From NCBI RefSeq assembly GCF_014200725.1, contig NZ_JACHCL010000002.1, positions 930,001 through 994,000 of the forward strand: a stretch of DNA of 64,000 bases, read 5' to 3'. The notes beneath the pieces were generated by a model. The model searched no databases, was not told where the DNA came from, and worked only from the letters and a program-made list of their open reading frames with translations. The position numbers and the translations under genes are program-made. Of this stretch, positions 36,043-46,215 are shown piece by piece. Origin of the DNA: Janthinobacterium silvisoli (GTDB taxonomy: Bacteria; Pseudomonadota; Gammaproteobacteria; Burkholderiales; Burkholderiaceae_D). Within the stretch, counting starts at the first letter, position 1; every line of letters begins with the position of its first letter.

Positions 36043-36053
36043 TAAAAGTTTTA
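36043..36053. promoter_or_regulatory. Possible TetR operator
   Basis: The palindrome TAAAAGTTTTA lies midway in the 108-base spacer between the divergent tetR and monooxygenase genes. Only its position and symmetry support it. Confidence 0.25.
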
Positions 36054-36121
36054 GCTTACTATTTTACACAGGAAGCAGCAAACAAACACCCGATCACCCC
36101 CATGAAGGAAAGCACAATCTG

Positions 36122-37684
36122 ATGAAGCACGGAAAAATCATCGACGTACTGATCGTCGGCGCCGGGCCGACCGGCAGCACGCTGGCTATCGACCTGGCGC
36201 GCCGCGGCCTGGAACTGCGCATCATCGAGAAAGCCTCCAGGACCTTCGATGGCTCGCGTGCAAAAGGAATACAGCCGCGCAGCCTGGAAGTATTCGCCGA
36301 CCTGGGCGTGCTCGACGAGATACTCGCCGCCGGCAGCCTCTATCCCAAACTGGGCGTACACCTCGGGCCGTTCAGCCTTCCATGGCGCATGTTCCGCAAT
36401 ATCGACGCCACGCCCGGCATCCCCTACCCCAATACCTGGCTGATTCCCCAGCACCGCGTCGACGGCGCACTGCACAGCCAGCTCGGCAGGCTTGGGCATC
36501 AGGCAGAGTTCGGCCACGAATTGCTGGATCTGGCGCAAGGCACGGACACGATCACTGCCACAATTTCCACCGCCAATGGCCCGCAAGACATTACGGCCCG
36601 CTACCTGGTGGGCGCCGATGGCGGCGGCAGCACCGTGCGCAAGAAACTCGGCATCGCATTCAATGGGACGACCAGGGAGCAGGATCGCATCCTGATTGTC
36701 GATGCCGCCACCTCCGGCCTGCCACGCGACCGATGGCACGTCTGGCCACGGCTGGGAGGAAAATTCATAGGAGCATGCCCGCTTCCGCACACGGATATGT
36801 TCCAATGGATGATACGGCTGGCGCCAGACGAGGAAGCACCACGCGACCTGGCAGGCATACTGCAACGCATCCATGCACACACGGGCAACGCCCACATTTC
36901 ACTGCGCGATATTCAATGGCAATCAGTATTCCGGCCGAACATCCGCCTGGCAGAGCACTACCGCGCAGGGCGCGCCTTTTTGGCAGGCGATGCCGCGCAC
37001 GTACACACGCCGGCCGGCGCCCAGGGACTCAACACCGGCATCCAGGATGCGTATAACCTGGGGTGGAAGCTGGCGCAATGCATCGCGGGCGCAGGCGACA
37101 CACTGCTGGACAGCTACGAAGCGGAACGGCAACCCATCGCAGCGCGCGTGCTGGGCCTGTCAACCAAGAAATACGACGCAATCGGCACGCTCAATCCATC
37201 CGTAATCAAGCGCGGCAAGGACGAGCAACAACTTGCCCTGACCTATCAAGGCGGCCCGCTGGCCCTGGCCGGCAATCGCACCACGACCTTGCAGGCCGGA
37301 GACCGCGCGCCCGATGCCAGATTGCGCGACAACAAAGGGGGCGAGGCCAGGCTATTCGACTCCCTCAAGGGACCACACTTCACCGCCATTGCATACGGCA
37401 CCGCGGCAGCCGACGAACTCGCACGCCTGGACTGGCCTTCGCTGGGCGCACCACTGCGGCGCGTAATAATCGACGATCCCGCCAACGCTGCCAACCATGC
37501 ACTCATCGACGCGGCGCACACCTTCCGCGATGCCTATGGCGTTACCGGCGACACCCTGCTACTTGTACGCCCCGACGGCTACCTCGCACACATCGCCACA
37601 CAAGACATGCTTGCCACCACACAAGCTGCCATCCGATGCCTGACACCACCCGCCGAAACCCAGCAAGACGAGCAGCACAAATAA
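36122..37684 (+). CDS. FAD-dependent aromatic monooxygenase (class A)
   Basis: A 520-residue flavoprotein hydroxylase. FAD-binding motifs are in order: GAGPTGS at the N terminus, the DG motif VGADGGGSTVRKKLG near residue 165, and the GD motif AGDAAHVHTPAGAQGLNTG near residue 290. The C-terminal thioredoxin-like extension (residues 400-510) is typical of the PheA/TfdB and RdmE-like group that hydroxylates phenols or polyketides. The substrate is unknown. The ATG at 36122 has AAGGAAAG upstream. Its stop codon is part of the repeated tRNA-spacer sequence, so the frame ends exactly at the junction with the tRNA array. Confidence 0.9.
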   Translation: MKHGKIIDVLIVGAGPTGSTLAIDLARRGLELRIIEKASRTFDGSRAKGIQPRSLEVFADLGVLDEILAAGSLYPKLGVHLGPFSLPWRMFRNIDATPGIPYPNTWLIPQHRVDGALHSQLGRLGHQAEFGHELLDLAQGTDTITATISTANGPQDITARYLVGADGGGSTVRKKLGIAFNGTTREQDRILIVDAATSGLPRDRWHVWPRLGGKFIGACPLPHTDMFQWMIRLAPDEEAPRDLAGILQRIHAHTGNAHISLRDIQWQSVFRPNIRLAEHYRAGRAFLAGDAAHVHTPAGAQGLNTGIQDAYNLGWKLAQCIAGAGDTLLDSYEAERQPIAARVLGLSTKKYDAIGTLNPSVIKRGKDEQQLALTYQGGPLALAGNRTTTLQAGDRAPDARLRDNKGGEARLFDSLKGPHFTAIAYGTAAADELARLDWPSLGAPLRRVIIDDPANAANHALIDAAHTFRDAYGVTGDTLLLVRPDGYLAHIATQDMLATTQAAIRCLTPPAETQQDEQHK

Positions 37685-37731
37685 AAAGCCGCTCCAGGCG
37701 ACTTTAGTTTATCTCGTGATTTCTGCGCTAT

Positions 37732-37807
<76 letters not shown>

Positions 37808-37876
37808 CGAGGGGTATGGCGGAAATAAAAAAAGCCGCTCAGGGCGACTTTGATTATCTTGTGATTTCTGCGCTAT

Positions 37877-37952
37877 TGGTGGAGGTTAGAGGGAGCTAAG
37901 CACTGACCTCTTGCATGCCATGCAAGCACTCTCCCAGCTAAGCCACACTCCC
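37877..37952 (-). pseudogene. tRNA-Ala remnant B
   Basis: Shares the altered T arm and acceptor changes of remnant A and has an additional change in the D stem (a GAGT strand with a G10xT25 wobble). Anticodon GGC and CCA remain. Very unlikely to be functional. Confidence 0.75.
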
Positions 37953-38050
37953 CCGAGGGGTATGGCGGAACACTCAGCGGAAATAAAAAAAGCCGCTCGA
38001 GGCGACTTTGATTTATTTACTCCATATTCACTACTTAGTTTCTGCGCTAT

Positions 38051-38126
<76 letters not shown>

Positions 38127-38196
38127 CCGAGGGGTATGGCGGAAACAAAAAAAGCCGCCCAGGGCGACTTTGATTATCTTGTGATTTCTGCGCTAT

Positions 38197-38272
<76 letters not shown>

Positions 38273-38323
38273 CGGGCGCAGAAACACTGCTACTTCTTCT
38301 TACTCAACAACACCAGACTGAAC

Positions 38324-38399
38324 TGGCGTCCCCAAGGGGATTCGAACCCCTGTACTCACCGTGAAAGGGTGATGTCCTAGGCCTCTAGACGATGGGGAC
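38324..38399 (-). tRNA. tRNA-Glu (TTC), copy 4
   Basis: Same 76 bases as the other tRNA-Glu genes. It lies between tRNA-Ala copies D and E. Confidence 0.98.
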
Positions 38400-38449
38400 C
38401 TTGGCACTACAGTTTTACTTCTACCACTTGCTACTTATCCCTGCGCTGT

Positions 38450-38525
<76 letters not shown>

Positions 38526-38660
38526 CCGGGCGCAGAAATAATAAAAGCCGCACTTGGCGACTTTGTTCCACTACTTGCTTTCCATCCAGAGCCCGCTTTT
38601 TACGAACCTGAACTTACAACAATCAGTACAAACAACTGCCACTACTATACCACAACAACC

Positions 38661-38736
38661 TGGCGTCCCCAAGGGGATTCGAACCCCTGTACTCACCGTG
38701 AAAGGGTGATGTCCTAGGCCTCTAGACGATGGGGAC
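38661..38736 (-). tRNA. tRNA-Glu (TTC), copy 5
   Basis: Same 76 bases as the other tRNA-Glu genes. It lies between tRNA-Ala copies E and F. Confidence 0.98.
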
Positions 38737-38786
38737 CGCGGAACTGCCATACAGCTACTGCACCACTTCAACGACCAAAAAATTCT

Positions 38787-38862
<76 letters not shown>

Positions 38863-38879
38863 GTTGGTGCAGAAACAAG

Positions 38880-38907
38880 AGTATAGCAAAGAAGTTTCAC
38901 TCTGCAA
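38880..38907 (-). promoter_or_regulatory. Promoter of the tRNA array
   Basis: On the minus strand TTGCAG (38902-38907) and TATACT (38880-38885) are 16 bases apart, placed about 18 bases before tRNA-Ala copy F. Confidence 0.7.
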
Positions 38908-38967
38908 ATACCCTTTTTGCGCCTATACGTAACATTTCATAGGGCTAGTTTCCACACCTCGCAAACA

Positions 38968-38987
38968 GGCTGATTTAACAATCAGCC
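38968..38987 (-). terminator. Hairpin after gltX
   Basis: GGCTGATT and AATCAGCC form an 8-base stem with a 4-base loop 12 bases after the gltX stop. The following T tract is weak (TGTTTG), so read-through into the tRNA array is possible. Confidence 0.5.
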
Positions 38988-38998
38988 CCAGCCTTTCA

Positions 38999-40408
38999 TT
39001 ACAGCCACCTCGCCAGGCGCGACAGCACCGTCTCGCGGCCGAAAACCACCACCACCTGGTCGATGGCTGGCGTCTGCAACTGGCCTGTCAGGATCAAGCG
39101 CAAAGGCATGGCCAGCAGCGGCATCTTGATGGTGTTGGCAGCCAGCACTTCCTTGATCATGGCGGCCACGGCTTCCTTGCTCCACTCTACCGTGGCGATA
39201 CGCTCGGCAAACTGCGCCAGTACCGGTTTGATGGTCTCCGTGATGTGCTGCTCGACCAGCGCCGCTTCCGGTTGCGGTTCGCGGAAGAACAGCAGCGAAG
39301 CAGCGGCCAGTTCATTGACGGTGTTGGCGCGCTCTTTCATCATGCCCAGCACCAGCGCCAGGTCCGGCGCATCTTCAAACACGGCGCCAGCGGCCAGCAT
39401 TTGCGGGCGGGCCAAGTCTGCCAGGCGGCTGTTGTCGGCTTGCTTGATATAGTGGTTGTTCAGCCAGGCCAGTTTTTCGTTGTTGAACTGGGCCGCCGAT
39501 TTCGACAGATGGTTCAGGTTAAACCACTCGCAGAACTGCGCGGTCGAAAATACTTCGTCGTCGCCATGGCTCCAGCCCAGGCGCGCCAGGTAGTTCAGCA
39601 TCGCTTCCGGCAAGAAGCCTTGCGCCGGGTAATCCATCACGCTGACGGCGCCATGGCGCTTCGACAGTTTTTCACCGTCGGCGCCCAAAATCATCGGCAG
39701 GTGGCCGTACAAAGGCAGCGGTGCGCCGATGGCGCGCAGGATATTGATCTGGCGCGGGGTGTTGTTGACATGGTCGTCGCCGCGGATCACGTGGGTGATC
39801 TGCATATCCCAGTCATCGACGGCCACGCAGAAGTTATAGGTCGGCGTGCCGTCCGGGCGGGCGATCACCAGGTCGTCCAGCTCGCGATTGGAAATCGTGA
39901 TGGTGCCCTTGACAACATCGTCCCAAGTCACATCGCCATCGAGCGGGTTCTTGAAGCGCACCACCGGCTTGCGGTCTGCTGGCACGGCCGGCAGGGTCTT
40001 GCCTGGCTCCGGGCGCCAGGTGCCGTCATAGCGCGGCTTTTCACCGGCGGCGCGCATGCGTTCGCGCATCGCTTCGACTTCTTCCGGCGAGGAATAGCAC
40101 AGGTAAGCCGTGCCCTGCTCCAGCATCTGCGCCACGACTTCGCGGTAGCGGTCCATGCGCTGCATCTGGTAGAACGGGCCTTCGTCGTGGTCCAGGCCCA
40201 GCCACTTCATACCTTCGATGATGGCTTGCACGGCTTCCGGCGTGGAACGTTCCAGGTCCGTGTCTTCAATGCGCAGCACGAAGGTGCCGCCGAAGTGGCG
40301 CGCGTAGGCCCAGCTATATAAAGCAGTGCGGGCGCCGCCCAGATGGAGATAGCCGGTCGGGCTGGGAGCGAAACGGGTGCGGACGGGTGTGGCGGAAGCT
40401 GTGGTCAT
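38999..40408 (-). CDS. gltX: Glutamate--tRNA ligase
   Basis: A 469-residue class I synthetase. [19 protein letters not shown] carries the HIGH-type motif and [11 protein letters not shown] the KMSKS-type motif. The length and the absence of a glutaminyl-specific insert fit GltX. It attaches glutamate to tRNA-Glu and, in bacteria lacking GlnRS, possibly to tRNA-Gln. The start at 40408 ([16 protein letters not shown]) is preferred over one at 40465. It lies directly upstream of an array with five tRNA-Glu genes on the same strand, so enzyme and substrate genes are linked. Confidence 0.97.
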   Translation of the reverse strand: MTTASATPVRTRFAPSPTGYLHLGGARTALYSWAYARHFGGTFVLRIEDTDLERSTPEAVQAIIEGMKWLGLDHDEGPFYQMQRMDRYREVVAQMLEQGTAYLCYSSPEEVEAMRERMRAAGEKPRYDGTWRPEPGKTLPAVPADRKPVVRFKNPLDGDVTWDDVVKGTITISNRELDDLVIARPDGTPTYNFCVAVDDWDMQITHVIRGDDHVNNTPRQINILRAIGAPLPLYGHLPMILGADGEKLSKRHGAVSVMDYPAQGFLPEAMLNYLARLGWSHGDDEVFSTAQFCEWFNLNHLSKSAAQFNNEKLAWLNNHYIKQADNSRLADLARPQMLAAGAVFEDAPDLALVLGMMKERANTVNELAAASLLFFREPQPEAALVEQHITETIKPVLAQFAERIATVEWSKEAVAAMIKEVLAANTIKMPLLAMPLRLILTGQLQTPAIDQVVVVFGRETVLSRLARWL

Positions 40409-40477
40409 CGAAGTAATCAGGCTTAAATAAATAAAACGCCATTTTACTCTGTCGGCCGCCGCCACTCCACTTGCGTT

Positions 40478-41395
40478 CTACAACTGCTGCAGCCGCCGCC
40501 TCACCACATCGGCCTGCGCATGCAGCGCGTGCTCGAACAGGGCGACCAGCTGCGACGGCGGCCGGTGCAGCGGCTTGACGATATTCACGGTGAACGGCAA
40601 GGAGACGGCAAAGCGGCGGATCTGCAAGCCCTGCCCCGCATAGTCGAGCGCCGTGAGCGGATTGACGATGGCCAGGCCCACACCTTCGCGCACCATGGCG
40701 CAGACAGAAACGGCGCTGTGCGTGTCGAGCGCCATGCGCCGCTCTACCCCGGCCTGGCGGAATATCTCGTCGATCTGCTGACGGTAGGGGTCGACGGCGG
40801 CTAGGCTGATAAAGGGCAAGCCGGCAAAATCCTGCGGCGCCAATACAGCTTTGGCGGCCAGCCGATGGCCATCGGGCAGCACGCATACTTCATCGACCGA
40901 CATCAAGACGTCAAACGCCGTGCCCGGCGGCGCACTACCCACTTCCGTCAAGCCGATATCATGGCGCTGCGCCGACAGCCACTCTTCCAGCAGGGGCGAT
41001 TCCTGCGGCGTGATGCTGATGCTCACATCGGGGAAATCTGCCACGAACTGCTTGCAGGCCTGCGGCAGCAGCGATTGCGAAAACACGGGCAGGCAGGCAA
41101 TCGACAACTGGCCCTGGTCGAACTGGCGCAAGGCGGTTGCCGTGCTGACGATGCGCTCCAGGCCAAAATAGGCGCGCTGCACTTCCTCGAACAGCTGCAG
41201 CGCCTGGGCGGTCGGACGCAGCCGGCCCCGCTCGCGCTCGAACAGGGTCAGCTCCGTCAGGTATTCCAGGCGCGCCAGTTCGCGGCTGACGGTGGGCTGC
41301 GAGGTATGCAGCATGGTGGCCGCGCCCGTGACGCTGCCGGTCGTCATGATGGCGCGGAAAACCTCGATATGGCGTAGGGTGATGGACATAGCCAT
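40478..41395 (-). CDS. lysR: LysR, transcriptional activator of lysA
   Basis: A 305-residue LysR-type regulator. The N terminus TLRHIEVFRAIMTTGSVTGA and HTSQPTVSRELARLE closely resemble E. coli LysR, the founding member of the family, more than other relatives. The C-terminal effector domain starts near residue 90. In E. coli it activates lysA when diaminopimelate is present. The divergent lysA gene starts 96 bases away and the AT-rich spacer holds the binding sites and both promoters, which supports the same role here. Confidence 0.92.
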   Translation of the reverse strand: MAMSITLRHIEVFRAIMTTGSVTGAATMLHTSQPTVSRELARLEYLTELTLFERERGRLRPTAQALQLFEEVQRAYFGLERIVSTATALRQFDQGQLSIACLPVFSQSLLPQACKQFVADFPDVSISITPQESPLLEEWLSAQRHDIGLTEVGSAPPGTAFDVLMSVDEVCVLPDGHRLAAKAVLAPQDFAGLPFISLAAVDPYRQQIDEIFRQAGVERRMALDTHSAVSVCAMVREGVGLAIVNPLTALDYAGQGLQIRRFAVSLPFTVNIVKPLHRPPSQLVALFEHALHAQADVVRRRLQQL

Positions 41396-41491
41396 ATCAT
41401 AAATGAATAAGATAGGCTTAAATAGATATTTTATGTTTGAAGCGTAAACAACGATGATGCAAGCATTCCTCCCCTCTCACGAAAGCCCACG

Positions 41492-42742
41492 ATGAAGCCC
41501 GTTACGGACCAGACCCTCGCCCAACTCGCCCAGCAGCACGGCACGCCGCTGTGGGTGTACGACGCCGCCACCATCCGCGCGCGCATCGAACAGCTGGCCC
41601 AGTTCGATACCGTGCGCTTCGCACAGAAAGCCAACTCGAACATCCATTTGCTGACCCTGATGCGCGAGGCGGGCGTGCACGTGGACGCCGTCTCGCTGGG
41701 CGAAATCGAACGCGCGCTGCAGGCAGGCTACACGCCGGCGCAAACCAATGGCGCTGCCGGCCTGGTATTTACCTGCGACCTGTTCGACCGCGCCACCCTG
41801 GCGCGCGTGGTGGAGGCGAAGATTGAAGTCAATTGCGGTTCGGTCGACATGCTGCGCCAGCTGGGCCCCGTGTCGCCCGGCCACCGCGTCTGGCTGCGCA
41901 TCAATCCGGGCTATGGCCATGGCCACAGCAACAAGACCAATACCGGCGGCGAAAACAGCAAGCACGGCATCTGGCATGAAGAACTGCCAGAAGCGCTGGC
42001 CATCATCCGCGAGCACGGCTTGCACCTGGTCGGCCTGCACATGCATATCGGCTCAGGTGTCGATTACAGCCACCTGGAAACCGTCTGCGGCACCATGGTC
42101 GGTCTGGTGAAAAACCTGGACCACGATATCGAAGCCATCTCCACCGGCGGCGGCTTGTCCGTACCTTACCGCGATGGCGAACAGCCGGTCGACACGAATC
42201 ACTACTTCCAGCTGTGGGATGCGGCGCGCAAGCAGATCGAAGCCCACCTGGGCCACCCGGTCCACCTGGAAATCGAACCAGGCCGTTTCCTGGTAGCCGA
42301 CGCGGGCTTGCTGGTGGCCGAAGTACGCGCCACCAAACAAATGGGCGGCAACCATTTCACCTTGCTCGACACGGGCTTCAATGAACTGATGCGCCCCGCC
42401 ATGTACGGCAGCTACCACGCCATGAGTTTGATCGCTCACGATGGCCGCCCCCTGGACGCACAGCGCGCCACCGTGGTCGGCGGCCCCCTGTGCGAATCGG
42501 GCGACGTGTTCACCCAGCGCGATGGCGGCGTGGTCGAAACGCGGCTGCTACCTAGCGCGCAAGTGGGCGACTACGTGGTGTTTGAGGGCGCGGGCGCGTA
42601 TGGCGCGTCGATGTCATCGAACTACAACAGCCGCCCGCATGCGGCGGAATACCTGGTCGATGCTGCAGATGACAAACACCCGTCCCGCTTGATCCGCCGC
42701 CGCCAGACAGTGGCTGAACTGATCGCCCTGGAACAGTTCTAA
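41492..42742 (+). CDS. lysA: Diaminopimelate decarboxylase
   Basis: A 416-residue pyridoxal-phosphate enzyme of the alanine-racemase-like fold III decarboxylases. The PLP lysine lies in VRFAQKANSNIHLL near residue 50, the His in LHMHIGSGVD near residue 190, and the active-site Cys in GGPLCESGDVF near residue 335. It turns meso-diaminopimelate into lysine, the last step of the pathway. Its E. coli-type sequence matches the neighbouring lysR gene, which is divergent. The start at 41492 leaves a 96-base shared regulatory spacer. Confidence 0.96.
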   Translation: MKPVTDQTLAQLAQQHGTPLWVYDAATIRARIEQLAQFDTVRFAQKANSNIHLLTLMREAGVHVDAVSLGEIERALQAGYTPAQTNGAAGLVFTCDLFDRATLARVVEAKIEVNCGSVDMLRQLGPVSPGHRVWLRINPGYGHGHSNKTNTGGENSKHGIWHEELPEALAIIREHGLHLVGLHMHIGSGVDYSHLETVCGTMVGLVKNLDHDIEAISTGGGLSVPYRDGEQPVDTNHYFQLWDAARKQIEAHLGHPVHLEIEPGRFLVADAGLLVAEVRATKQMGGNHFTLLDTGFNELMRPAMYGSYHAMSLIAHDGRPLDAQRATVVGGPLCESGDVFTQRDGGVVETRLLPSAQVGDYVVFEGAGAYGASMSSNYNSRPHAAEYLVDAADDKHPSRLIRRRQTVAELIALEQF

Positions 42743-42810
42743 AGACCAGTAGCTCAGCAGTGCGGGCATGCGCATCTGATAACATCGGGCAACTCCGATG
42801 AAAGCAAGCC

Positions 42811-44358
42811 ATGCCCACCCGCTCCTTCCACCTCTCCACCCTGCTCTTGGCAGCCAGCCTGCTGGCTGGCTGCGCGCCCCTGCCCTCGCTGGATGGCAGG
42901 GCAGTTTCAAGCCGCATCACCGGCACCAACGATACGCAGCTGGGACTGGCCATCGCGCCCATGGCCGCCCAGCACCCGGGCGTATCCGGCATCTATCCGC
43001 TGGCCGACGGGCGCGATGCATTTGCCGCGCGCGCCCTGCTGGCGGCTGCCGCCCAGCGTAGCCTCGACGTGCAGTACTACATCTGGCATGAAGACATCAC
43101 TGGCACGCTATTGTTTGAAGCGCTGCGCCAGGCGGCCGAACGGGGCGTGCGCGTGCGCCTGCTGCTCGACGATAACAACACCTCGGGCATGGACGCCACG
43201 CTGGCGCAACTGGGCCAGCAAGCCAATCTTGAAATCCGTTTGTTCAATCCCTTCCAGCTGCGCAAACCTCGCGCCCTGGCCTTTTTAGGCGACTTTTCGC
43301 GCCTGAATCGGCGCATGCACAATAAATCGTTCACGGCCGATAACCAGGCCACCATCGTCGGTGGGCGCAATGTGGGTGATGAATATTTTGGCGCGGCTGG
43401 CGACGTGCTGTTTTCCGACCTCGACGTGCTGGTGGTCGGCCCCGTGGTGGATGAAGTATCGCAGGACTTCGACCGCTACTGGAATAGCGCCTCGGCCTAT
43501 CCGGCAGCGCTGCTGCTGAAAAAGCCTGCGGTCAATGATGCAGGCGCCATCGAAGTCAAGGCTGGCAAAGTGGAAGACAGTGCCGCCGCGCTGGAATATG
43601 TGGAAGCGATGCGCACCTCGCCGTTTGTCAAGCAGTTGATGGAGCGCAGCCTGCCCCTGATCTGGGCGCCCACGCGCCTGGTCAGCGACGACCCGGCCAA
43701 GGTGCTCGGCAAGGCGCGCCATGGCACGGGTGTGGCGGAAAACCTGAAAAACCTGCTGGGCGTGCCGGCAAAAGAGCTGGACTTGATTTCACCGTATTTC
43801 GTGCCCGGCAAATCGGGTACGCAGGCGTTTGCCGACATGGCGAAAAGTGGCGTGAACGTGCGCATCCTGACCAATGCGCTGGAAGCAACCGACGTGGCAG
43901 CCGTGCATGCGGGCTACGCCAAATGGCGCAAACCCTTGCTCGAAGCGGGCGTGACCCTGTATGAATCGCGCCGCTCGTGGGAAGAAGGGGACGCGCGCGA
44001 ACACACGGGCCGCTTCGGCAGTTCTGCCTCGAGCCTGCATGCCAAAACCTTTGCCGTGGATGACCAGCGCATTTTTGTCGGCTCATTCAACTTCGACCCG
44101 CGCTCGATCGAACTCAATACGGAGATGGGCCTCGTCATCGACAGCCCCGAACTGGCCAGCCAGCTGGGCGCCGCCATGCGCAGCACCATCCCCCAGCGCG
44201 CTTATCAAGTGCACCTGGCGCCGGACGGCTCCCTCTACTGGACCGCCCGCAGCGCCAACGGCAGCACCACGCGCTACGATACTGAACCGGGCACCAGCGT
44301 GTGGAAGCGCATGGGGGTATCTATCTTGTCGGTGCTGCCGATAGACTGGTTGCTGTAA
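42811..44358 (+). CDS. Phospholipase D family lipoprotein, ClsC-like
   Basis: A 515-residue protein with a lipoprotein signal (LLLAASLLAGC, acylated Cys at residue 21). Two HKD motifs, NRRMHNKSFTADNQATIVGG near residue 170 and SSLHAKTFAVDDQRIFVGSF near residue 410, form one active site of the phospholipase D superfamily. Sequence and length fit ClsC, which makes cardiolipin from phosphatidylglycerol and phosphatidylethanolamine in E. coli, where it is paired with YmdB; no such partner is visible here. Anchoring to the outer or inner membrane is not clear. It stands alone between lysA and a convergent phosphatase gene. Confidence 0.9.
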   Translation: MPTRSFHLSTLLLAASLLAGCAPLPSLDGRAVSSRITGTNDTQLGLAIAPMAAQHPGVSGIYPLADGRDAFAARALLAAAAQRSLDVQYYIWHEDITGTLLFEALRQAAERGVRVRLLLDDNNTSGMDATLAQLGQQANLEIRLFNPFQLRKPRALAFLGDFSRLNRRMHNKSFTADNQATIVGGRNVGDEYFGAAGDVLFSDLDVLVVGPVVDEVSQDFDRYWNSASAYPAALLLKKPAVNDAGAIEVKAGKVEDSAAALEYVEAMRTSPFVKQLMERSLPLIWAPTRLVSDDPAKVLGKARHGTGVAENLKNLLGVPAKELDLISPYFVPGKSGTQAFADMAKSGVNVRILTNALEATDVAAVHAGYAKWRKPLLEAGVTLYESRRSWEEGDAREHTGRFGSSASSLHAKTFAVDDQRIFVGSFNFDPRSIELNTEMGLVIDSPELASQLGAAMRSTIPQRAYQVHLAPDGSLYWTARSANGSTTRYDTEPGTSVWKRMGVSILSVLPIDWLL

Positions 44359-44364
44359 GCTAGC

Positions 44365-46041
44365 TTACTTCACGGCCTCCACCAGCACCCGCCCTTCCGA
44401 TGCCGATGGCTGGCGCACGCGCAGCAAGTGGGCCAGGGTGGGGGCGATGTCGACCACCTCGGCGTATTGCCCGTAGGCGCCCGGCTTGATCCAGCGCGGG
44501 CCGAAGACCATCAGCGGCACGTTGGTGTCATAGGTGTAGGGCGAGCCGTGCGAGGTGCCGCCCACGCCCTTGCCGAAGTACCAGGCCTGTTTCGTCACCA
44601 CCATCAGGTCGCCCGACAGCTGGCGGTTCCAGGCGCGGCGCATCAGGGTATCCATGCGCGTCGCCACGGCACCGCTTTCCATCTGCGTGCGCGTGTAGAC
44701 CTGGGCCAGGCCGTCCTGCTCCATCAGGTAGCGGGCGGCGGCGTTTTCCAGGTCCGCACGTTTGATACCGCTTTTTTCTGCCAGTGCATAGTCCAGATAG
44801 ATATTCGGCATCGACCAGGTCGTCACCAGCTTGTCCACGCCCAGGGTCGTGGCCAGATGCTGGTTCAGGTCAGCCGCCAGTTTGTCGCCGTCGATGCGCC
44901 TGGCGGAGATGCCGCGCGCTTCGGTAAATTCAGGCACGTTGGCAAAACCATGGTCGGCCGTCAGTACCACGATGACGTTATCCATGCCGACCTTTTTATC
45001 GAGGTCGCCAAAGAAGCTGGCCAGCATGCGGTCCAGGCGCTGCAGATGGTCGTGCGACATCCTGCTTTCCGGGCCGTAGGCATGGTTCACATAATCGTGC
45101 GCCGACAGGCTTACGCCCAGTATGTCGGGCACGCCGGCCGGATTGCGGCCCAGGTTTTCGCCATCGACGGCGGCGCGGGCAAATTCCAGGGTCAGCTCGT
45201 CAAGGAAAGGACCGGCCTTCAGGCGGTTGTAGTAATCGCCATCGAGGTTGCCGCTGTCGCTGTAATAGGAAAATGGGAAGGTGTTGCGGGCGCCAGGCTT
45301 GGCCGGCACAAGATCATCGCGCGCGTCGTTGACATAGGCGCTGTCGGCCAGCAGCGGCGTCCAGCTCTTGCCGTAGTAGCGGTCTTGCGGCTTGGCTGCC
45401 TGGTAGGCTTGTACCCACTGCGGATGCTGCTTCATATAGTAAGTGCTGCTGGCGAAGTTGCCGGTCTTTTCCATATACATATAAGCGGTGCCCGTCTTGC
45501 CAGCCAGCAAAATGGCGCCCCTGTCCTTGCCGGACACGGTGATGACTTTGGCCTTGTCGCCGGTGGCGTAGCGCAACTCATCGCCCAGGGTAGTCACGCG
45601 CAGCTTGGTCGGCGCGGTGCCATCGTCGGGCTTGGTTTCTTCGCCGATGTAATGGAAATTGCCGTCTTCGGTACAGTACACGGATTTCTTGGTGACGGGA
45701 TCGATCCAGTTATTGCCGATCACGCCGTGTTGATACGGATAAGCGCCCGACAGCACGGCCGAGTGGCCGATGGCGGTGACGGTAATGCCATGGGCCTGGT
45801 GTGCATCGCTGAACCAGGCGCCCTGCTCCAGCAGGCGACGGAAACCGCCCTGGCCGAACTGGTCGCGGTAGCGCGTTACTTGTTCCTGCGGCAAGCCGTC
45901 GACCACCAGCACCACCACCAGTTTCGGCTGGGCAGTCTTGGCAGCAGGCGCAGCAGAAGCAGCAAACGCGTGACTGGCGGCCACGCTGGAAACCAGCAGC
46001 GCGTACGCCAGTTGCCGGGAAAGGGAAAAGTTCTTGGTCAT
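44365..46041 (-). CDS. PafA-like alkaline phosphatase family protein
   Basis: A 558-residue periplasmic phosphatase of the alkaline phosphatase superfamily, with a Sec signal (LAYALLVSSVAASHAFA). VVVLVVDGLPQEQV holds the first metal-binding Asp, TVTAIGHSAVLSGAYPYQHG the nucleophile Thr region, VLTADHGFANVPE a second metal site and GTSHGSPYTYDTNVPL the third. Such enzymes release phosphate from monoesters and can serve phosphate scavenging. Phosphate regulation is not visible. The start at 46041 gives the complete signal. It is convergent with the ClsC gene, 6 bases apart. Confidence 0.9.
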   Translation of the reverse strand: MTKNFSLSRQLAYALLVSSVAASHAFAASAAPAAKTAQPKLVVVLVVDGLPQEQVTRYRDQFGQGGFRRLLEQGAWFSDAHQAHGITVTAIGHSAVLSGAYPYQHGVIGNNWIDPVTKKSVYCTEDGNFHYIGEETKPDDGTAPTKLRVTTLGDELRYATGDKAKVITVSGKDRGAILLAGKTGTAYMYMEKTGNFASSTYYMKQHPQWVQAYQAAKPQDRYYGKSWTPLLADSAYVNDARDDLVPAKPGARNTFPFSYYSDSGNLDGDYYNRLKAGPFLDELTLEFARAAVDGENLGRNPAGVPDILGVSLSAHDYVNHAYGPESRMSHDHLQRLDRMLASFFGDLDKKVGMDNVIVVLTADHGFANVPEFTEARGISARRIDGDKLAADLNQHLATTLGVDKLVTTWSMPNIYLDYALAEKSGIKRADLENAAARYLMEQDGLAQVYTRTQMESGAVATRMDTLMRRAWNRQLSGDLMVVTKQAWYFGKGVGGTSHGSPYTYDTNVPLMVFGPRWIKPGAYGQYAEVVDIAPTLAHLLRVRQPSASEGRVLVEAVK

Positions 46042-46149
46042 ATGGCTCGTCTCTATAGTGTCTGTTGGGCACCAGGACGCTGCGCGCCCCTCGCCAGCGG
46101 GCAGGATACGCAGATAATATGACAATATGATGACAGTCTGGCAAGCAAT

Positions 46150-46188
46150 AAAAACGGGGCCGATCACACAGTGACCGGCCCCGTTTTT
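46150..46188 (-). terminator. Terminator after mrp
   Basis: AAAAACGGGGCCG pairs with CGGCCCCGTTTTT, and TCAC/GTGA extend the stem to a 3-base loop. It lies just after the mrp stop and before the phosphatase promoter. Confidence 0.9.
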
Positions 46189-46215
46189 ATCTTGCTCAGC
46201 AAATGACGCTGAAGA

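Noticed and set aside
41396..41491. Search for a riboswitch upstream of lysA
   Set aside because: The 96-base AT-rich spacer is too short for a lysine riboswitch and control by the divergent LysR explains the layout.
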